This document shows positions 17,790-25,924 of a stretch of 64,000 bases of DNA, piece after piece. The position numbers were made by a program, and so were the translations under genes. Below the pieces are notes generated by a model that saw only the letters and a program-made list of their open reading frames with translations, was not told the origin of the DNA and ran no database searches. The stretch comes from Solitalea longa (GTDB lineage: Bacteria > Bacteroidota > Bacteroidia > Sphingobacteriales > Sphingobacteriaceae): positions 62,308-126,307 of the forward strand of contig NZ_PQVF01000011.1 of the NCBI RefSeq assembly GCF_002920915.1, written 5' to 3'. How positions within the stretch are numbered: position 1 is the first letter of the stretch; every line of letters begins with the position of its first letter.

Positions 17790-18986
17790 TTAAATTCCTC
17801 TTCGTTTTTTCTCTTTTAAAATAAGGCCTAATTCCCTTCCCATTTGTCCGGCAATAGCGGTATTCTCCTGAGCACGACGGAACAGATAAGGCAATACTGA
17901 CTTAACAGGACCATAAGGCACATATTTTACAACATTGTATTTTTCGTGCGCCAGGTTAAAACTTAAATTGTCGCTCATACCCAACAGTTGCGAAAAGTAA
18001 ACTTTTGGATTATGCGAGTCAATATCATGCTCTTGCATAAGCTTAACCAGCTTTATACAACTAGTTTCGTTATGTGTACCTGCGACAAAAGCTATTCGAT
18101 GCAAATGTTCAATACAAAACTTCACTGCTTCATCGTAGTCGCGATCGGTAGCTTCTTTATTAGGTTGAATGGGTGATTCGTAACCCATAGCTGCAGCACG
18201 TTCACGCTCTTTTTCCATATAAGCACCACGTACTAATTTAGCCCCTAAATAATAGCTGCCAGATTCAGCATCTTGAGTATGCTTTTTCAATAAGGCCAAA
18301 CGATCATGGCGGTAAATCTGGTAGGTTATATAAACTATTGGGTCGATGCGGTTGTATTTCTGCATCATCTCAATAGTAACATCATCAATTGGATCCTGAA
18401 TCCAGGTTTCTTCGGCATCAATCATCACAGGAATTCCTGCCTGAAAAGCAGCATGACAAATCATATCTACGCGAGAACGTACTCTTAACCATTCTTCACT
18501 TTCGCGTGCAGACAACGATGCGCGTTGTTGAATTTTCTCAAGCAGTTCTAATCGGCCTAAACCGGTAACTTTAAATACCGAAAAAGGTACCTTGTGATCT
18601 TTGGTAGCACGATTAATCGTAGCAATAATTTCATGACAAGTCTCATCAAAGGCCTTTTCATTGTTTTCACCTTCAACAGAGTAATCTAAAATAGTACCTA
18701 CTTTTGATTTTGCTAACAGATTAATGGTTGATTCACAGTCCTTAATACTCTCTCCACCACAGAAATGGCTGAAGATTGTTTTACGAATGATTCCTTCGAT
18801 TGGCAGGTTCAATTTTAAAGCAAAAAGGGTCAATGGGGGACCAACTTTTACTAAAAAATTTACATTAATAACTTTAAATAGCCAATACGCTTTTTTCAGC
18901 TCGCTATCCGACATATGCGAGAACGCAATTTCTGTATTGTCGAATGATAGAGCTGATGGTTTATTGATGGTGGGGCTCTCTATCAT
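17790..18986 (-). CDS. Proline dehydrogenase (PutA N-terminal-type, monofunctional)
   Basis: The enzyme oxidises proline to pyrroline-5-carboxylate with FAD and passes electrons to the quinone pool. The roughly 398-residue product contains the barrel motifs VPVMIDAEET-like (IPVMIDAEETWIQ), AKLVRGAYMEKER and VAGTHNE, and the substrate-binding C-terminal RRAQEN. There is no aldehyde dehydrogenase domain, so the second step must be encoded elsewhere. I chose the ATG at 18986 (MIESPTINKPS) because related proteins start near there. An in-frame ATG at 19001 would add five residues. It is divergent from aroB. Confidence 0.93.
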   Translation of the reverse strand: MIESPTINKPSALSFDNTEIAFSHMSDSELKKAYWLFKVINVNFLVKVGPPLTLFALKLNLPIEGIIRKTIFSHFCGGESIKDCESTINLLAKSKVGTILDYSVEGENNEKAFDETCHEIIATINRATKDHKVPFSVFKVTGLGRLELLEKIQQRASLSARESEEWLRVRSRVDMICHAAFQAGIPVMIDAEETWIQDPIDDVTIEMMQKYNRIDPIVYITYQIYRHDRLALLKKHTQDAESGSYYLGAKLVRGAYMEKERERAAAMGYESPIQPNKEATDRDYDEAVKFCIEHLHRIAFVAGTHNETSCIKLVKLMQEHDIDSHNPKVYFSQLLGMSDNLSFNLAHEKYNVVKYVPYGPVKSVLPYLFRRAQENTAIAGQMGRELGLILKEKKRRGI

Positions 18987-19141
18987 GCCCCAAATATACA
19001 TTTTTTACAAAATGTAAAACAAAACTGTTCATCTTTTAAATCACTGTATTACAATGCATTGACACAAATAATGCAATTTGAACCTCGTAAGCAGGCCTAT
19101 AAAACGCTAAGCATTTTATACAGAAATTGTAATTTAGCCTT

Positions 19142-20212
19142 ATGAGTTTACAAGCTATTCAAAGTTCGGGGTATGAGGTAGTATTCGGAGATGCCTCAGA
19201 ACTATTGATCAACTTCCTACAACAACGCAATTACTCCAAAATATTTTTCCTTGTTGATACCAATACGTCAGAGCATTGTTATCCGGGAATTGCCCTACAT
19301 ATTGCAGGTGACATTCCACACGATATTATTGAAATTGATCCAGGTGAAGAAAACAAAAACATTGATATCTGTATAGGCATCTGGAAGATGCTTTTGGACT
19401 TCGGAGCAGATCGTAAAGCATTGATCATTAACTTAGGAGGCGGTGTTGTTACTGACATGGGGAGTTTTGCTGCAGCAACTTATAAACGAGGTGTTGATTT
19501 CCTTCAAATTCCAACCACCTTGTTATCTCAGGTTGATGCTTCAGTAGGAGGAAAAACAGGAATTGATGTGGATGCGGTTAAAAACATGGTAGGAACATTT
19601 ACTAATCCTCAAACAGTTATAATCGATACAAATTTCCTTCAAACTTTACCTAAACGTGAAATTGTTTCGGGCTTTGCAGAAATCATAAAGCATGGTTTAA
19701 TTGTTGACAAAGACTATTTCAATTCAATTAAAACTATTGATTTCGATAACATTGATGATAAGATCATTCATCGTTCGGTTGAAATTAAAAACGAAGTAGT
19801 TACCACCGATCCTCATGAAAAAAATATCCGCAAGAAATTAAACTTCGGTCATACTATCGGTCATGCAATCGAAAGTTATTCATTGCAACATGATAAAGCC
19901 CCCTTATTACACGGAGAAGCAATAGCCATAGGAATGATCGCCGAAAGCTGGCTTTCCGCCCAGTTTGCAGGTTTAAGTGATAATGAACTAAACGAAATCT
20001 GCAAATTCATTTTATCTGTATATCCATCCTATAAAGTTAATGAGGAAAGCTTTGATGACTTGATAGCTTACATGAAAAATGACAAGAAAAATGAAGACGA
20101 TAAAATCAACTTCACCTTGCTAAATGCAATTGGTAGTTCAGAAATCAACTTTAGTTGCAGCCAGGAGGAGATATTAAATTCGATAATATTTTACACTAAC
20201 CTTATTAAATAA
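19142..20212 (+). CDS. aroB: 3-dehydroquinate synthase
   Basis: AroB makes 3-dehydroquinate from DAHP, the second step of the shikimate pathway, using NAD and a metal ion. The 356-residue product has the NAD and substrate motifs LGGGVVTDMGSFAAATYKRG and PTTLLSQVDASVGGKTGID, and the metal ligands in GFAEIIKHG, NFGHTIGHAIE and LHGEAIAIGM. The length is typical. It stands just upstream of the attenuated pheA-aroA-aroC block but before that block's own promoter and terminator, so its transcription is probably separate or only partly shared. Confidence 0.96.
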   Translation: MSLQAIQSSGYEVVFGDASELLINFLQQRNYSKIFFLVDTNTSEHCYPGIALHIAGDIPHDIIEIDPGEENKNIDICIGIWKMLLDFGADRKALIINLGGGVVTDMGSFAAATYKRGVDFLQIPTTLLSQVDASVGGKTGIDVDAVKNMVGTFTNPQTVIIDTNFLQTLPKREIVSGFAEIIKHGLIVDKDYFNSIKTIDFDNIDDKIIHRSVEIKNEVVTTDPHEKNIRKKLNFGHTIGHAIESYSLQHDKAPLLHGEAIAIGMIAESWLSAQFAGLSDNELNEICKFILSVYPSYKVNEESFDDLIAYMKNDKKNEDDKINFTLLNAIGSSEINFSCSQEEILNSIIFYTNLIK

Positions 20213-20263
20213 ACAATAAAAATTAGGTTTGATTAAATTTTTTATAATTTTTAATAAATATTT

Positions 20264-20294
20264 TTTGTTTTATATAAAAAGACTTTTACATTTG
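20264..20294 (+). promoter_or_regulatory. Promoter of the pheA operon leader
   Basis: TTTG (20264-20267), a 19-base spacer and TACATTTG (20287-20294) exactly match the Bacteroidota housekeeping promoter pattern (-33 TTTG, -7 TAnnTTTG). Transcription would start near 20301, about 20 bases before the leader-peptide ATG. Confidence 0.75.
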
Positions 20295-20321
20295 TATAAA
20301 TACGAAATCAGAAAACAAACA

Positions 20322-20387
20322 ATGACATACAACAACGCATATTGGTTCTTTGGTTACTTTTACTTTTTTAGTAAGAGCCGGGACTAG
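20322..20387 (+). CDS. Aromatic leader peptide (pheA attenuator)
   Basis: This 21-codon frame (ATG at 20322, TAG at 20385-20387) holds ten aromatic codons: five Phe, four Tyr and one Trp, concentrated in YWFFGYFYFF. It starts about 20 bases after the predicted transcription start and precedes a Rho-independent terminator and pheA. Its last codons (20377-20384, GCCGGGAC) are the exact complement of the terminator's 5' arm (GTCCCGGC, 20421-20428). A ribosome that reads through to the stop would cover that segment and let the terminator form. One stalled at scarce charged aromatic tRNAs would leave it free to form an antiterminator. It is too short for ordinary gene calling. Confidence 0.88.
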   Translation: MTYNNAYWFFGYFYFFSKSRD

Positions 20388-20419
20388 TATGTAGATATAC
20401 AAGATAAACTTACATAAAA

Positions 20420-20451
20420 GGTCCCGGCGCAAAAGCGACGGGACCTTTTTT
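20420..20451 (+). terminator. Attenuator terminator upstream of pheA
   Basis: GGTCCCG-gCGC-AAAA-GCGa-CGGGACC folds into a GC-rich stem followed by six T residues (20446-20451), 15 bases before the pheA ATG. Its 5' arm pairs alternatively with 20377-20384 in the leader-peptide frame. Confidence 0.9.
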
Positions 20452-20465
20452 ATTATCAGCATTTT

Positions 20466-21293
20466 ATGAACAAAAAAAGGGTTGCAATACAAGGAACAAG
20501 AGCATCTTTTCATGAAGAAGCGGCATACAAATATTTCGGTGATGACATTGAAATTGTGGAGTGCGTTACGTTCAAGCAAACATGTGAAGCCGTAAAACAC
20601 AACAAGGCCGATTATGCTGTTATGGCTATTGAAAATTCAATAGCAGGCAGCCTGCTACCAAATTACAACCTCTTGCAGGAATTTAACTTTCCTATTGTTG
20701 GCGAAGTTTACCTGCATATTCAATTACACTTACTGGCATTACCGGGAGTTAAATTTGAAGATGTAAAATATGTTCACTCGCATCCAATTGCCATCCGTCA
20801 GTGCAACGATTTTTTTGAAGACTTTCCGCATTTGCAAGTTCTTGAAAAAACAGATACTGCCGCTTGTGCAAAAAATATCCGCGAAAATAATCTAACTGAT
20901 ACTGTTGCAATAGCCAATTTAACTGCAGCTAAAATGTACGATTTAGAAGTTCTGGAGAGACGCATCGAAACAAACAAAAAGAACTTCACCCGTTTCCTGA
21001 TTTTGTCAAAAGAAAGTGTTGAATCGAAAGATAACAATAAAGCCTCTATCTGTTTCCAGGTTGGAAACACCATAGGATCTCTGGCTAAGGTTTTAAATCT
21101 TTTTGTTGAAAACCATATTAATCTTACTAAAATTCAGTCGATGCCAATAATTGGAAAACCAAACGATTACAATTTTTACGTTGATCTGGAGTGGGAAAAA
21201 GAAAACGATTATGATCACTGCATGAGAAAACTATTAAAAGTGGTAGTAAACCTGGCAGTACTAGGTGAGTATGTAAAAAATCCCATGAAATAA
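20466..21293 (+). CDS. pheA: Prephenate dehydratase
   Basis: The enzyme converts prephenate to phenylpyruvate, the committed step to phenylalanine. The 275-residue product has an N-terminal catalytic domain (RVAIQGTRASFHEEAA, AIENSIAGSL, and the catalytic KKNFTRFLIL) and a C-terminal ACT domain (SICFQVGNTIGSLAKVLNLF, NLTKIQSMPI) that normally binds phenylalanine for feedback inhibition. It has no chorismate mutase domain; that activity is in the next gene. It is the first structural gene behind the aromatic leader-peptide attenuator. Confidence 0.95.
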   Translation: MNKKRVAIQGTRASFHEEAAYKYFGDDIEIVECVTFKQTCEAVKHNKADYAVMAIENSIAGSLLPNYNLLQEFNFPIVGEVYLHIQLHLLALPGVKFEDVKYVHSHPIAIRQCNDFFEDFPHLQVLEKTDTAACAKNIRENNLTDTVAIANLTAAKMYDLEVLERRIETNKKNFTRFLILSKESVESKDNNKASICFQVGNTIGSLAKVLNLFVENHINLTKIQSMPIIGKPNDYNFYVDLEWEKENDYDHCMRKLLKVVVNLAVLGEYVKNPMK

Positions 21294-21381
21294 TGCCAGT
21301 GAATCGCCATAAATCGGTAAAATCACCCTAAATAAAGAAGCAAACAAACAATTATAAAGGTTAAATTTAAAACAATACAAC

Positions 21382-22485
21382 ATGAAATCATTCAACGTCC
21401 TTCCCTTAAACGATTGGTTCCCAGCCGGAAACGAACCATTAATAATTGCAGGTCCGTGCAGTGCCGAAACTGAGGATCAGGTAATGGCCACTGCCCATGA
21501 ACTGAAAAAAACAGGAAAAGTTCGCCTATTCCGTGCCGGTGTTTGGAAACCTCGTACTCGTCCCGGAGAATTTGAGGGCCACGGAGCAGAGGCTTTGAAA
21601 TGGTTACAAAGAGTTAAAGCTGAAACTGGTTTTCCGGTAACATGTGAAGTGGCAACAGCCAAACACGTTGAAGAATCATTAGAAGCAGGCGTTGATGTTT
21701 TATGGATTGGAGCTCGTACAACAGTAAATCCTTTCTCTGTTCAGGAAATTGCTGACGCATTAAAAGGCGTTGATATTCCGGTAATGATCAAAAACCCAGT
21801 TAATCCTGATCTTTCATTATGGATCGGTGGTATTGAGCGTTTACACCGTGCAGGTATCAACAAAGTGGTAGCCATTCATCGTGGTTTCTCTTCATTCGAA
21901 AAATCGGCGTTCCGTAATGAGCCAATGTGGGAAATGGCTATCAACCTAAAAACCCAACACCCTGAGTTACCTATTATTGTTGACCCTAGCCACATTTGTG
22001 GAAATCGTGAGCTGTTGCCTTACATTTCGCAAAAAGCAATGGATTTGGATATGCAAGGATTAATGATCGAAAGTCATATTAACCCTGCTACCGCTTGGAC
22101 TGATGCCAAACAACAGGTTACCCCTGAAAACTTAGCTGTATTAGTTAATAACCTTACGTTGCGCAAACCAGAGTCTCAAAACGTTGAGTTTGTTAGCAAA
22201 CTGGAACAATTGCGTCAGAACATTGATAAATTGGATGATCAAATCATTCAAAAAATGGCTGAGCGTATGTCGATTGTTGAGAAGATTGGAGAATATAAGC
22301 GCGATAATGACGTAACCATTTTACAGGTGAATCGTTGGGAGGAAATTATAGGCAAACGCACAGCATTTGCAAAAGCGTTGAATTTAAGTGAGTCATTCAC
22401 TCACCGTCTACTAGACTTGATCCATAGCGAATCTATCCGTCGTCAAACCGAGATCATGAACACTAAAGTGGAACAACAAGCATAA
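21382..22485 (+). CDS. Bifunctional DAHP synthase / chorismate mutase type II
   Basis: Residues about 1-260 are a DAHP synthase of the KdsA-like subgroup (IIAGPCSAETEDQV, FRAGVWKPRTRPGEFEG, MIKNPVNPDLSLWIG, VDPSHICGNR). They catalyse the entry step of the shikimate pathway. Residues about 275-360 are an AroQ-type chorismate mutase (LRQNIDKLDDQIIQKMAERM, IHSESIRRQ). The 367-residue fusion is the usual Bacteroidota form. It supplies prephenate for PheA directly upstream. Fusion with the mutase commonly allows feedback control by prephenate or chorismate; this is family knowledge. Confidence 0.94.
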   Translation: MKSFNVLPLNDWFPAGNEPLIIAGPCSAETEDQVMATAHELKKTGKVRLFRAGVWKPRTRPGEFEGHGAEALKWLQRVKAETGFPVTCEVATAKHVEESLEAGVDVLWIGARTTVNPFSVQEIADALKGVDIPVMIKNPVNPDLSLWIGGIERLHRAGINKVVAIHRGFSSFEKSAFRNEPMWEMAINLKTQHPELPIIVDPSHICGNRELLPYISQKAMDLDMQGLMIESHINPATAWTDAKQQVTPENLAVLVNNLTLRKPESQNVEFVSKLEQLRQNIDKLDDQIIQKMAERMSIVEKIGEYKRDNDVTILQVNRWEEIIGKRTAFAKALNLSESFTHRLLDLIHSESIRRQTEIMNTKVEQQA

Positions 22486-22511
22486 ATTAAAAGATTTCAC
22501 AGATTAATACC

Positions 22512-22538
22512 GATTACACCGAATCTTTCGGTGTAATC
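22512..22538. repeat. Perfect hairpin inside the aro operon
   Basis: GATTACACCGAA and TTCGGTGTAATC form a 12-bp perfect stem with a three-base loop, in the 82-base gap between the DAHP synthase and aroA genes. No T-run follows, so it is unlikely to be a terminator. It may be an mRNA-stabilising or processing stem, or part of a dispersed repeat (flanks read AGATTTCACAG and TCTCAAATCAGTG). Confidence 0.7.
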
Positions 22539-22567
22539 ATTTCTCAAATCAGTGCAATCAATTTAAT

Positions 22568-23839
22568 ATGAACAGTATACTTGTAAAAAAAACTACCGAT
22601 GTACTTAAGGGAGAAATTATTCTTCCAGGTTCAAAGAGCGAAAGTAACCGGGCTCTAATTATGCAAGCCCTTTGCAAGCAACCTTTTGAAATAAAAAATC
22701 TTTCTGTTGCTGACGACACTGTTACGCTCGAACATCTGCTAAAAACAAACATCGCCTCTAATAACACAGAAATTAATGTTGGCCCAGCAGGAACTGCTAT
22801 GCGTTTTTTAACTGCTTTTTTAGCAGTGACACCGGGCGAATGGTTATTGACCGGAACTCATAGAATGCTCGAGCGCCCAATTAAATTATTAGTTGACGCA
22901 TTGCGCAACCTGGGTGCCGATATTGAATATGCCGGTAATGAAGGCTTTCCTCCATTAAAAATAAAAGGGAAGGATTTAAACCTGACGAATAAGATATCGA
23001 TAGATGGAGGTGTTAGCAGTCAGTATATTTCAGCTTTATTAATGATTGCCCCTACCCTGCCTAATGGGCTGGATTTGACGTTAGATGGAGTAGTTGCCTC
23101 AAGACCTTATATTGAAATGACGCTGGCAATGATGGCTGAGCTTGGTATTGAACATACCTGGAACGACAATAACATTAGCATAAAACCGCAAGCATATAAG
23201 TCCAATGATCTGTTTATTGAGCCCGATTGGAGTGGTTCGTCCTATTGGTATTCCTTAACGGCTTTATCAAAAGTAGCTGATATTAAACTTACCGGATTAA
23301 AAGGTCATAGTTTGCAAGGCGATAGCGTTATTGCCAACATCATGGAAAACTTTGGGGTTAAAACTGATTTTCTGAAAGATGGAATTCGATTAACAAAGGT
23401 TTCTGACAAGGTTACGGCTGATTTTATCGATTTTGAACATTGTCCGGATATAGCTCAAACCATCGCGGTTATTTGTGCAGGATTAAATCATAATTGCACT
23501 TTTACGGGTTTAGAAAGTTTGAAAATAAAAGAGACAGACCGTGTTGCCGCATTGCAAAATGAGTTAGGAAAATATGGCGTTACTATTACTCAGGAGGGCT
23601 TAAACTATCACATCGACTGTTCAGGAAGTAGTATTAATAAAACAGTTCAAGATACTATCCTTATTAATACGTACCATGACCATCGAATGGCCATGGCTTT
23701 TGCTCCCCTTGTGCTAAAAGTTAATTCAATGGAGGTTGAAGACCCTAAGGTTACAGGCAAATCTTACCCGCATTTTTGGGAAGATCTCGAAAAGGTTGGA
23801 TTTGAATGCACTCAGTCAGAACTTAAGACTACTAATTAA
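22568..23839 (+). CDS. aroA: 3-phosphoshikimate 1-carboxyvinyltransferase (EPSP synthase)
   Basis: AroA joins shikimate-3-phosphate and phosphoenolpyruvate. The 423-residue product has the shikimate-binding GSKSESNRALI, the loop GPAGTAMRFL (Pro replaces the Asn of the common GNAGTA form), GGVSSQYISALL and the C-terminal TYHDHRMAMAFAPL. Length and motif order are normal. It is the third gene of the attenuated operon. The glyphosate-loop variation is of interest only as a family trait. Confidence 0.95.
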   Translation: MNSILVKKTTDVLKGEIILPGSKSESNRALIMQALCKQPFEIKNLSVADDTVTLEHLLKTNIASNNTEINVGPAGTAMRFLTAFLAVTPGEWLLTGTHRMLERPIKLLVDALRNLGADIEYAGNEGFPPLKIKGKDLNLTNKISIDGGVSSQYISALLMIAPTLPNGLDLTLDGVVASRPYIEMTLAMMAELGIEHTWNDNNISIKPQAYKSNDLFIEPDWSGSSYWYSLTALSKVADIKLTGLKGHSLQGDSVIANIMENFGVKTDFLKDGIRLTKVSDKVTADFIDFEHCPDIAQTIAVICAGLNHNCTFTGLESLKIKETDRVAALQNELGKYGVTITQEGLNYHIDCSGSSINKTVQDTILINTYHDHRMAMAFAPLVLKVNSMEVEDPKVTGKSYPHFWEDLEKVGFECTQSELKTTN

Positions 23840-23910
23840 AACGATTAATAAAATAATAATGGGCGATCAAAATAGTTCAGCTCTTATTTCTTACTTCTTA
23901 CATCAATAGA

Positions 23911-24984
23911 ATGGCAGGCAATACATTTGGAGAAGCATTTAGAATAACCACTTTCGGCGAATCACATGGAACCGCTATTGGAGTAATTATAGATGGTTGT
24001 CCGGCTGGTTTAATACTCGATCTGGATTTTGTACAAGCTGAACTGGACCGAAGAAAACCAGGACAATCAAAAATCACCACACAACGAAAGGAATCGGATA
24101 CGGCTCAAATTTTATCAGGAATATTTGAAGGAAAGTCAACTGGAACTCCTATCTCATTCCTGATTCCTAATGAAGATCAACGCTCAAAAGACTATGATCA
24201 TAACGTTGGTCCGTTTCGCCCCTCCCATGCCGATTATACCTATCAAGCGAAGTATGGCATCAGAGATCATCGCGGCGGAGGAAGATCATCAGCTCGTGAA
24301 ACAGCTGCCAGAGTAGCTGCCGGAGCCGTGGCTAAACTCTTCTTAAAGCAAGTTGCAGGTATTACGATCAATGCTTATGTAAGTGCCGTAGGTAAAATGA
24401 AGGTTGAAAAACCTTATACCGAACTGGATCTATCATCGGCAGAAAACAATATTTTGCGCTGCGCTGATCCTGAAAAAGCCGAAGAAATGATAGCCTATAT
24501 TGATGGTGTTCGTAAAGCGGGTGATACTGTTGGTGGAATACTAACTTGCGTGGCCCAAAAAGTTCCGGTTGGTTTAGGTGAGCCCGTTTTCGATAAACTA
24601 CATGCCGATTTGGGAAAAGCAATGCTGAGCATTAATGCGGTGCATGGCTTTGAATACGGATCGGGTTTTGAAGGAGCAACATTGTTAGGTTCTGAACACA
24701 ATGACCTATTTGAAACTGATTTTTCTACCCGTACCAATAATTCCGGAGGTATTCAAGGAGGAATTTCCAACGGAGAGGATATATACTTTAAAGTTGCCTT
24801 TAAACCGGTGGCGACTATAATGAAGGGGCAAGATACAGTTGACAAAGATGGCAATAAAGTAGAATTACATGGCAAGGGCCGGCATGACCCATGCGTAGTT
24901 CCCCGGGCGGTGCCAATTGTTGAGGCAATGGCGGCATTAGTTTTGGCCGACCATTATTTACGAAATAAAAATGCAAAAATTTAA
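23911..24984 (+). CDS. aroC: Chorismate synthase
   Basis: AroC makes chorismate from EPSP with reduced FMN, the last shikimate step. The 357-residue product shows the three family signatures: [39 protein letters not shown] and [16 protein letters not shown]. The length is typical. It is the last gene of the aromatic operon and ends at a terminator directly after its stop. Confidence 0.96.
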   Translation: MAGNTFGEAFRITTFGESHGTAIGVIIDGCPAGLILDLDFVQAELDRRKPGQSKITTQRKESDTAQILSGIFEGKSTGTPISFLIPNEDQRSKDYDHNVGPFRPSHADYTYQAKYGIRDHRGGGRSSARETAARVAAGAVAKLFLKQVAGITINAYVSAVGKMKVEKPYTELDLSSAENNILRCADPEKAEEMIAYIDGVRKAGDTVGGILTCVAQKVPVGLGEPVFDKLHADLGKAMLSINAVHGFEYGSGFEGATLLGSEHNDLFETDFSTRTNNSGGIQGGISNGEDIYFKVAFKPVATIMKGQDTVDKDGNKVELHGKGRHDPCVVPRAVPIVEAMAALVLADHYLRNKNAKI

Positions 24985-25010
24985 AAAGGGGCCTCTAGCC
25001 TCTTTTTTTT
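24984..25010 (+). terminator. Intrinsic terminator of the aromatic operon
   Basis: AAAAGGGGC-CTCTA-GCCTC and a run of eight T residues begin at the aroC stop codon. The stem is short (five GC-rich pairs plus A-T) but well placed. Confidence 0.75.
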
Positions 25011-25071
25011 GAGCTAATAAATAGCCAAATATAACTTATCAACAAGTATTTATACTTAAAGTTATTTTTGA

Positions 25072-25103
25072 TTTATAATAATTAAGATTTTATTCTATGT
25101 TTG
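25072..25103 (+). promoter_or_regulatory. Promoter of the outer-membrane protein gene
   Basis: TTTA (25072-25075), a 20-base spacer and TATGTTTG (25096-25103) match the Bacteroidota promoter pattern. The start would be near 25110, about 19 bases before the ATG at 25129. Confidence 0.6.
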
Positions 25104-25128
25104 AGCCATTCAATTAAAAACATTAACA

Positions 25129-25698
25129 ATGAAAAAATTCTACTTATTAATTGCCGCAGTAATGATGGCAGGCGCATCAATGGCTCAATCGCCAGTTAAA
25201 TTTGGTATTAAAGCAGGTGGTAACCTTGCAAATAATACAATTAGTGGTAATGGTGTATCAGCAAGCTTTTCAAACTTAACCAGTTATTATGTTGGGGGTT
25301 TAGTTACAGCTTCATTTGGTAGCAAATTTGCGTTTCAACCAGAGGTATTGTTATCATCACAAGGAACTAAAGTTGATGGTGGTTCATTGAACACACTTTA
25401 TGTAAATGTTCCCCTAATGTTTAAATACAATGCTGTAGCAGGTTTAAATTTACAAGCAGGTCCTCAAATTGGATTTTTGGTAAGTGCTAAAGAAAAATTT
25501 GATGGTGAGTCAATAGATAATAAAAGTGATTACAACAACCTGGATTTAGGTGCTAACATTGGAGCTGAGTATAATTTCCCTATGGGTTTATTTGCTGATC
25601 TTCGTTATACATTTGGCCTGGCAAATATCGCCAAAGATTCAGGAGATGCAACTATGAGAAATACTGTATTCTCTCTAGGACTTGGATTCCGTTTCTAA
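25129..25698 (+). CDS. PorT/OmpA-like outer-membrane beta-barrel protein
   Basis: The 189-residue product has a signal peptide (LIAAVMMAGASMA, then Q) and the typical opening VKFGIKAGGNLANN, followed by barrel strands (FAFQPEVLLSSQG, LNLQAGPQIGFLVSA, LGANIGAEYNF) and a C-terminal aromatic strand (LGLGFRF). This fits the PorT-family (outer-membrane beta-barrel) proteins of Bacteroidota. The exact role is unknown. It has its own promoter and a strong terminator. Confidence 0.85.
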   Translation: MKKFYLLIAAVMMAGASMAQSPVKFGIKAGGNLANNTISGNGVSASFSNLTSYYVGGLVTASFGSKFAFQPEVLLSSQGTKVDGGSLNTLYVNVPLMFKYNAVAGLNLQAGPQIGFLVSAKEKFDGESIDNKSDYNNLDLGANIGAEYNFPMGLFADLRYTFGLANIAKDSGDATMRNTVFSLGLGFRF

Positions 25699-25717
25699 TA
25701 AAAACATATTTCAACTC

Positions 25718-25753
25718 AAAAAACGCCTTAAGTTAGACCTTAAGGCGTTTTTT
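25718..25753. terminator. Intrinsic terminator
   Basis: AAAAAACGCCTTAAG and CTTAAGGCGTTTTTT form a perfect 15-bp stem with a six-base loop and an adjoining T-run, 20 bases after the outer-membrane gene. Confidence 0.92.
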
Positions 25754-25924
25754 ATTTTCAAGAATGTCACGTCCTGAAATAACGATTCGTACTAATGAAT
25801 TAATACCTGGTCGTAATTGGTTTTATTTTTTGCAATCATATATTCACCCAAATGTTTCCTATATTTAATATTACACACTTATAATCAAACAAATACACAT
25901 TCATCTAAATTACTGCTACCTCTT

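Noticed and set aside
20286-20600. A 104-codon minus-strand frame across the pheA leader
   Set aside because: It is antisense to the attenuator and the start of pheA. Its composition (Cys/Phe-rich) is that of a reading-frame shadow.
25817-25924. N-terminal extension of the patatin
   Set aside because: It reads as random hydrophobic sequence, and the ATG at 25925 precedes the family's first motif by a normal distance.
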